A stretch of 64,000 nucleotides of DNA from Caenorhabditis elegans. Taxonomy: Eukaryota; Nematoda; Chromadorea; Rhabditida; Rhabditidae. Shown here in pieces: positions 56,501-64,000 of this stretch. The stretch covers positions 12,152,001 through 12,216,000 of the forward strand of contig NC_003284.9 of the NCBI RefSeq assembly GCF_000002985.6. Direction: 5' to 3'. Both the position numbers and the translations under genes were made by a program. Positions within the stretch are counted from its first letter, which is position 1. Each line of letters starts with the position of its first letter. The notes below the pieces were generated by a model, which did not search any database, was not told where the DNA came from, and was given only the letters and a program-made list of their open reading frames with translations.

Positions 56501-59500
56501 TCTCATATTTTACCCCCGCCCGCCTACATACCTCGCGCTGCTTGCCCATGCACATCAACATTTGCGAACTTTAGTTGAGAAATGAGATTTTTTCGAATTT
56601 TATTTTATTTCCTCAGCCGTTACGTAAATCGCATCAGAAAATGAAGAAGGAAAAAGAGGAACAGCTCATAATAAACTCAACAAGTCCATCATCATTTTTG
56701 TCTCTGATTGACTTTCCGGATGAAGCAACCATTGAAAATTTTCGGGGCTTATCTAAGTGAAAACCAACACCAAAGACCAAGTGCATAAAAAACTTGCGGG
56801 ACCACCGAACTTCTCTCATCCATCTCCACCAACTTGTCCCGAAAGGAGGCAACGGGGAATTGGAGTCTTGTGAGAAAAATGAGAGAAAAATAGTGAAATT
56901 AAAGCCAAAAAGAAAAAAAAGAAGGAGAAGAGCAAGAGGAAAGAGAGCTTGTTGTGGTTGAATGGCTTTGTAACTAGAAAATTATTTCAAAGCGACAAAT
57001 GATGTCATTATACTTTCTAGTTAGAGCAGGAACCAATGCGAATGACATAGAAATATAGATTATAGGTTTTATATTGTTCTCCGTTAGATTAAAGACAAAA
57101 GACATTAAGATAAAGCTTATAAGTGGAGTATTATATATTAGCCCGGAGTGGCTCGAGGAGGGAAGATAAGTAACCTGTTTAGCTTTATTGTTTTTGAGCA
57201 GCACGCAATATCTAGGAATCAGCTCAAAACATGGTTAATCAAATAAAAATTGGTAACAAAAAATCATGGGTAATTGAATAAAAATGTCATAAAATCATAA
57301 AATCATAAAGACAGGGAATTGATTGAAGCAATTATTTTTATTTTCAGTTTGCTTTTGACTACAAATTGTAACAAAATGCATTTGAAAATTTTGAAATTGT
57401 TTTGTAGTTAAAAGACAATACATTCTGCAAAGAAAATATGTTTCCAAAACCAACCATATTCAAATTAGAATTGATTTCTGACATAACAAATATTTTTTCC
57501 AGATACATATGAGAAGCCATCAAGAATATAAAAATAAAATAAGGATGATCAGTGTGATGTATATTTCACCAAAGTTCTGTGATTATCAGGGTTTCAAGTT
57601 TTTGAAATAACATTCGAAGAGGGGATCAACTTCAAACTAAAACAAATTTAAGATCGTAATATTCATTAAATTCGCGTTTTTAGTCAACCGGATCACGGAT
57701 GTATTGAGGGAGCGGAAACAAAAACGTTTTTTTATTAATTTTTGAAGTAGGAAGGCTTAACTTTTTATCATTCAACTACGTAACTTTCAGATTGAATTAA
57801 AAAATTTGAAACTTTTCAAGTAAATTAAGTCACAAATTTAAGGGGTGCGGTCAGTATTATAGACCATAGAAGTGTTCGTAAAATTATAATAACAAGCTAG
57901 GATTCAAGAAAAATTTTTTTGAGAAAAAACTCAAATCCTTCACCTCGTTTATATTCCGAAATATCTTATGTTTCAAAAAAAAAAACTTAGCGTAATTTTG
58001 AAAACGAAAGCATGCCCCAATATTAAAGTTTACATAAAAATATTTTTTTAGTCAAGTGCTCCGATAGTGACAAATATTCTTAGAAATTTTTAACCATTAT
58101 ATCAAAATTATCTCAGTAAAAAAACTACAATTTCTTTAGAGTGATCAACATATCAAGAAATGAATCTAATATTGTCGGTATTCACAAAACTGCTCAGGAA
58201 AGGAAAAAACATGTGACGTATCATGGCGACCGGAATTTCGCCATGTTGGGTATCGATTTCGCAGGAAGGTAAAGAATGTGTAACTGATAACGCAATTGCA
58301 CAAAAACTGAAAGGTGAGAGCAATCGTCGTCATTAATGGTCTTGTTTGTGGATGGTGTGGGTCTTTAGTACATTTCAGATGACCCGATAAAATCACTACA
58401 GTATCTTGTCTATTGTGACTATTCGACATTTCAAAATTGTTTTCCCATATATCGAAAATTTGCTAAAAATAGCTAGAACCTGGTTTCGAGGTCGCCCACC
58501 AAATGGCAATTTTCCAGGAAAAAAAAAGAAAGTAAGAAAGATCAAGTGCAAGATAGCGTGTGTCGATGTCATTAATTATGTCTTTTTCTCGTGTCATCGC
58601 TTAGTTTCTACATGCGTCAATACCTCTCTCATTCCTAATTTTGGAAAATCATAGAAGACATGTAATCTTTTTCTGATTTCATATTTTCAAATTTTTGACG
58701 TATTTGCTACGTACGATAACAATCAGAAGATTATTTGAATATCCAACTACAACATAAAAAATAACAAAGCTAGAAGAAAAAAACAATTAGAAACAAATAA
58801 AAAGCAATTAAAGAAAAGGAACGTAATAGCCAATATTTTTTTTTCTGTGACAAAAAAGTTTAATCAAATTTTATGAGTGCAATAAAGTGCACGCTTTTAC
58901 CAACTAATTAATTTTTGAAAAACTAATTTCGAGAGACATATACTTTGAATCAGTTTAGTCACATAAATTCTCAGAATCTGGATATTTGATTTAGACTATT
59001 CCAGAACAAATATGAAAATGTCTACAAAACGTATGGAGAGTCGTAAATATTTTGAAGCACTTTTTATATTGGCGGCAAGGAAAAAATGAATAGCCTTGAC
59101 TTTGTTAAACCGGGGATTTGAAAGCCACTGGTTCTTTTAATGAAGTGCATTTAAAGTTTAAAAAAACTTCATGACGGTTTTTAATATTCATAATATAACT
59201 CAATTGCTCCTAGCTTGAAAAGTTTTTTATCAGCGAACGTATTTTTCCAACTTAGATATAATAGTAATCCGGAAAAAAGATTTAGAAAATTCAAGAAGAA
59301 AAATAAAAAAAAACAACATGCGGGTAGAGCTTATTTCAAAATTTTTGTTTTCGGGTTTTCTCATCTAATGTAAATATTCGGTTGTTTGGAAATATACTTC
59401 TCTTCATAAATCTTTAACTAAAAGGGTAAAATTTTGAATCAATAGCTCTACTAACATTAACAACAACTAGTCATTTTTCAAGACACATGAATAGTTTTTC

Positions 59501-61880
59501 TAGAAATTTGGTATGAGAAGAGAATAACAATCAAAGTAATCTAAAATGTCAAAAAGATTGAGTCAAACTACAAGTTTATCTTTTTGCAGGCAAACCGACC
59601 GCTCTGTCGACTAGTTGCTCATTTCTATTTTTTGTTGTTGGAAGCTTCTCTTGTAGTGAGAACAAACGCAAAGAAAAAGAAAAACAACTCCAAATAGGAT
59701 ATTTAAATTGAATTTCAACGAGCACAAAACGGAATGGGAACAGAATGGATTTTAGTAAGAAAATGGAAACAAAATACCATTGACTCGTTGTGATTACTGA
59801 GAAATTAAAAGACATTTAACAGATTTAGTAGTTTGAAAAATAATTTGTTTTAATAAAAAAGGGATTGGAAAAATAATGCCAAGTAGTAATGATAAAACTC
59901 AAGATATGAAATGCCAGAAAATTAGTAAGTAAGTTGGCGCAAATAAAATACAATGTTCATTAGACTATCTAACTTACTGAACATTTTATGAAAACATTAC
60001 TTTTATAGTTTATTTCCAAAATTTTTGCCGACTATCACCTGAAATCTTCTAATTATGCTACACAACATTTTATTTTGTTTTGTAATTATCATTATTATCC
60101 CAATATGTGAACTGATTGCAAGGTAACAATATTTAAACTTCACGCTGTATTTACGTTTTTGAGCGGTTTCTGAGTGAGCGGAAATGAAAAAGTTGTGATA
60201 AGTGACGGGAGTTCAAAATAATGTTATAAATGTTACAAAATTAACGAAAAATGTTGTATATATTTTAATTTATGATTTTGAAATCTCCTAAACTATTTTT
60301 TTTTTGATAAAAATTTTTTTTAGCCGGTCAACGAATCTGCATTTGATCTTTTCCAATACATTTGTGAAGTACGAAACAGATGATGAATGCGTAACTGATA
60401 TTGGTTCAAGGCAACGATGCTTTTATGACGTCTGCTTTTGAATTTTCACACTATCGAATTCTACAATTGTAGAATTCAGAGTTATAAATGAAGATTTGAG
60501 AGAAGTACGGAAAAAGTTATCAAATCACGCCAAGCCTAGTTTCTGACATCAAACATATAGAAAAATAAACTCAAATAAGTGTTCAACTTTGAAAATTTTC
60601 AACTAACTTTGTAATTATGAAAAGAGTATTGCAATGTGAAATGGATCAGGGCTCTTTTAAAATGGCAATATAGGCGATTGGAACCCCAAAATCCCACGAA
60701 TTCTTTGGATTGTTACTGTTTGATTTTAAAATATCTTTGAGAGTCTTATTTCCCAAATCTAATGTTGCTTATTATGAGATGAGATCGCAAGAAAAAGGCT
60801 TCAAAAACCGACAACAACATCCGTGACTCACCTCTAATCTGAAGTCATTTGATGCACGAGTTCAACTTGCAAAAACGAACAAAAATAATTCGAATAGTTT
60901 TCTGAAAAATAAAAGCTTTGCTGAACGAAAATATTTTGAGAATATTGGAGAAAAAGGGACACATTGGTATTCACCTTGGTTTGCCCACCTCCAAGAATAG
61001 AATGAAAGAGCGAGCGTAATTAATTTTCTAGAACGAAGAATAAGTTAAAATGGAAGGAAAGAAGAGAGAAAGACAAGGGCATACACAGTAAGAAGAATTT
61101 TCCTTTTTTGGAAATAAACAGGACAGAGTTTTCAAAAGGGATTGGGGGTGGGAAACAGAAGGACTTTGTTTCGAAACTAGATGCACCTGATCAAACGGAT
61201 AAAAATTTTTAAACAATTCGCTGTTGTTCGCTTGCCGCAGTCGCCGCCGAAATTTGTTTTTATCCGAACGAAATCCCCCCTTTTTCCAATATTTTGCCTT
61301 GTTTGTCATAAAACAAACAATCAAGTTTTATCTTTTTTTAAATTCGTTTTAAGTCTTTCTGAAAAATTTTCAGATGGTCGACGAAATAAAGTTTTGTTTT
61401 GGAAGAAAATTCTGAGAAAGTTTTTTTCCAAAAATTTAGTATTCAAAATTCTAGTTTATTTGAGGAACAAAACTAGAACAAAGGGAATTTTGACAGCAAC
61501 AATAAAGTGATAACTTGAAGCTTTTTGTAAATGGCATTAATGTCTAACAACCAACGGCATAAACGGAACAAAAAAACAAGAAAAAAGTTCACAAAAAAAA
61601 TATTTAAAAAAAGGGAATTCATTAAACAACAGCATCACACATTTACGGGCTTCCAATAACTTTTGCGATTTGAAGAGAGGCATATAAAGATTTTTCATCT
61701 AAACGCCAAAGATGCACTGGTCAATGAGCTGAAAGGATTATACATAGATGAATGGCTGATCTAGATATTTTTGAGATTTTCAAGTTTTTGTGTCGTCTAG
61801 AAATAAGAAATTATTAGAAAATAGGGGAAATTTGACTAAAAATTAAAAGCATGCGGCCCGAATGCGGCCCGAAATCTAGA
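56501..61880. other. Gene-poor region beyond cab-1
   Basis: AT-rich. A GC-richer patch at 56500-56570 is followed by a short plus-strand frame to 56760, whose last 39 codons from an ATG at 56641 look weakly coding after a CCTCAG acceptor. A perfect 22-bp palindrome lies at 60456-60477. Nothing else is recognised. Confidence 0.4.
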
Positions 61881-62090
61881 TATTTTTAAAGGTGGTGTAG
61901 TCAAATTGTTTTTATTGCTTTGTTAGGCTCAAAATTGTTTGAAAACACCGAATTTCAAAATGAAACTTCTTGAAAACTTCTCAAAAAAACTTATGACGGC
62001 TCAAAAAATGACCCAAAATTAGTTACAAATTGGAATTTGACCGACTTGTCAATGTCGCAGTGTCAGGAAACAATTTTTTTTTAAATCAAC
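61850..62090 (+). repeat. Dispersed C. elegans repeat, copy A
   Basis: Contains AAAGGTGGTGTAGTCAAATT, then CACCGAATTTCAAAATGAAA and CTTATGACGGCTCAAA. I recognise the arrangement (GGTGGAGTA, then CCGAATTTC..ATGAAACTTC, then TTATGGCGGCTC) as a common C. elegans interspersed repeat family. Confidence 0.6.
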
Positions 62091-62669
62091 GTCAAATTTT
62101 GATTGTACAACATAATTATCTTGCGTTTTTAATTTTATTTAGATATTTTAAAGTCGATGGACGGCGAGATTCTGTAAAAAAAATTTAAAAATCTTTCTCA
62201 AAAAAAAATCAGTTGTTACAATAAGATACAGTAATTGAAAAGCTGATACTTGCAATTTACCACACGACAATCCTTTCATTTATAAATCTATGCCAATTTC
62301 CATCATTAAAAATATTTTGTTTTCGAAAATAACAAGGCATTCGCAAATTACAAGGAAACCCTCTTAAATTATTGCAAGTGAGACATTTGTCAGTGCTGCG
62401 ACTAATTTGATGTAGCATTTCTGCGTCTGTTGACTTGTGAACAAAAAATTTTCAAATTGTTTTCTCCAAAATTTTGATTCGTTAACTTGTCAAGTATGGT
62501 CTGATTCGCAACTGATTTGTTCAAATGTTTAGAAAATTTTGAAATTCAAAAATTTCGGCAGTGCTCATGCTCATTATTGTTTGTAATTTAATCAAATCTA
62601 TTCTAACTAAATTATTTTTTTAATTGTGTGAATCATAATTCGATTTTGTTTGGTTGTGTTTCTCTCGAA

Positions 62670-63180
62670 ATATTCAAAGGTGGAGTGCTTTTTTTTTAAT
62701 CCGAAATTTTCCAAAAGTGCCGAATTTCGTATTGAGACGTTCTGAAAATTTTGCCAAAACAGTTATGGCAGTTCGAAATGTCGAAAAAATGTTACATTTT
62801 CCGCTAAAAAAATTGGTCGCTAAACCAATTTTTGCCAACTTTAAAACGTCTGAAAATGCGAAAATAAATGTTTACTCGAGTTTTTATTTTACAAAGCATA
62901 ATTATGCACAATTTATAAATTTTCATAAAGCTTTAAACAAGGAGTACCGGTTTCTGGGTTGTGTGGTTTTGAGTTGTGCCCAAAGCGTGCTCAAATTAGC
63001 GAATTTCGTAATGTAACTTCTAAAAAAATGTTTATGGCGGTGATTTTAGCTAAAATTGGATTTTTTTTACATTTTGAACAGCCTAAAAATGTTGAATAAT
63101 TTTTGAGATGTTTTATTACGAAATTCGTTTATTTGAGTACATTTTTTGTCAATTCGTTCAAAATACCCAGAAACGATGAG
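62670..63180 (+). repeat. Dispersed C. elegans repeat, copies B and C in tandem
   Basis: Two diverged units about 279 bp apart share the same blocks: GAATTTCGTATTGAGACGTT with GTTATGGCAGTTC near 62722-62780, and GAATTTCGTAATGTAACTTC with TTTATGGCGGTG near 63001-63045. The tail TTACGAAATTCGTTTATTTG at 63115-63134 recurs near 44835. The 120-codon open frame at 62654-63016 is repeat sequence, not a gene. Confidence 0.6.
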
Positions 63181-64000
63181 CTCCTTTAATCAATTTGTTC
63201 TATTCACACTTTAGAATCCGTTTTGCATTGAAATGTTTGATGTAGAAATGCATTCCTAAACTTCAACTGTTCTTTGCGATCAAATTTAAAAAAAACCTAT
63301 TACTAAAGATATGTGAGTTAAATTGAACGACGTCTGGATGTTTTCCTCGGGTATTTTTTTTCTCGAATTTTTCCTCAAACTACCGCTTTCCACCTGCCTT
63401 TCTCGAATAGCAATTTGCATTTTCTCATTCACTCCTCAAACAGGTTTCCCGCACTTTTCGCCACCTTTTTCACACTGTTACCCACTTGATTAGATATATC
63501 ATTCTTTTGTCGGAATGTTTGCTATCAAATCAACAAAGTTTTCTGGTCGCTGATTTCAGACTGATTTTTGAAGTTAAAATTTGGTTTTTCTTGATACGAT
63601 AGTTAAATTGGAACAAGAATCAGTAACTGAAGTCATCGAAATTAAGAGCCGCTCATAAAAATTAAATTACTGATTACACATCCAAAATTTCGGTTACCTC
63701 TTCTAACCATACTGCCGTATACTTGAAAAAATCTTATCACTTCTCATATCATCATAAAGAAACAAACGAAACAACTGCGACGTGGTTTTCAAAAATGGAT
63801 TTGCGATCTTTAAAGATCGGATGACGTTTTCTCATCTCTTGACCACTGATTTATTTTACAAGTGTAGGATAGTGATTCGACGAATTTCGTTGATGCGATA
63901 ATCGATTCAAATCAAACACTACATTCAGTCACCCGAAACGTAGTCATTCAGATCAAGTAGTCTCCACCTTTCTCATTTCAGTTCCCGACCCTCTCATTTT
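63181..64000. other. Right end of window, no gene seen
   Basis: AT-rich with scattered C/T-rich stretches; no supportable exon. Confidence 0.5.

Noticed and set aside
62654-63016. 120-residue plus-strand frame
   Set aside because: The underlying DNA is a dispersed C. elegans repeat with recognisable blocks repeated about 279 bp apart.
1-64000. CRISPR arrays, bacterial operons or phage genes
   Set aside because: The window is plainly nematode nuclear DNA with spliced genes. No regularly spaced direct repeats of CRISPR type were seen.

Overview
This is nematode nuclear DNA, almost certainly Caenorhabditis elegans and probably chromosome X. The sequence is AT-rich. Its genes have many short exons with TTTCAG-type acceptors, and splice acceptors lie a few bases upstream of start codons, as expected for spliced-leader trans-splicing. 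It carries C. elegans-type dispersed repeats. One gene is recognisable as cab-1, the worm homologue of the vertebrate neuronal protein NPDC1. I place cab-1 on X from memory, not from a search.

All four genes I can model lie on the minus strand. From left to right they are: (1) the 5' part of an UNC-93-like membrane protein (2079 running off the left edge); (2) an eight-exon gene for a 311-residue protein with two C2H2 zinc fingers (8039-4471); (3) a two-exon gene for a 237-residue charged protein of unknown function (19665-18493); (4) cab-1 (53632-48319). They are well separated and show no operon-like spacing. They belong to different kinds of function (membrane/channel, probable DNA or RNA binding, unknown, synaptic), so I see no shared pathway. 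The rest, including about 28 kb between genes 3 and 4 and about 10 kb beyond cab-1, holds introns, regulatory-looking GC-rich islands, repeats and a few coding-like fragments that I could not assemble into genes.

The most striking structure is a giant inverted repeat at 38993-44204. Two 2,526-bp arms, with no difference I could find by eye, flank a 160-bp loop. Its right end abuts the first copy of a perfect 334-bp direct repeat (44201-44534 and 47121-47454), with a 4-bp GATC overlap at the junction. This looks like one recent template-switching rearrangement, or an assembly problem. Smaller palindromic structures are a 1.35-kb inverted repeat carrying a tRNA-like sequence in each arm and flanked by 41-bp direct repeats (13986-15416), a 456-bp element with terminal inverted repeats (37824-38279), a 94-bp element with an 8-bp target duplication (9967-10060), a dispersed palindromic repeat (about 11163-11617) and a 234-bp hairpin-type element (44969-45202). 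Four G or C homopolymer tracts of 12-16 bases cluster between 22.7 and 27.2 kb.
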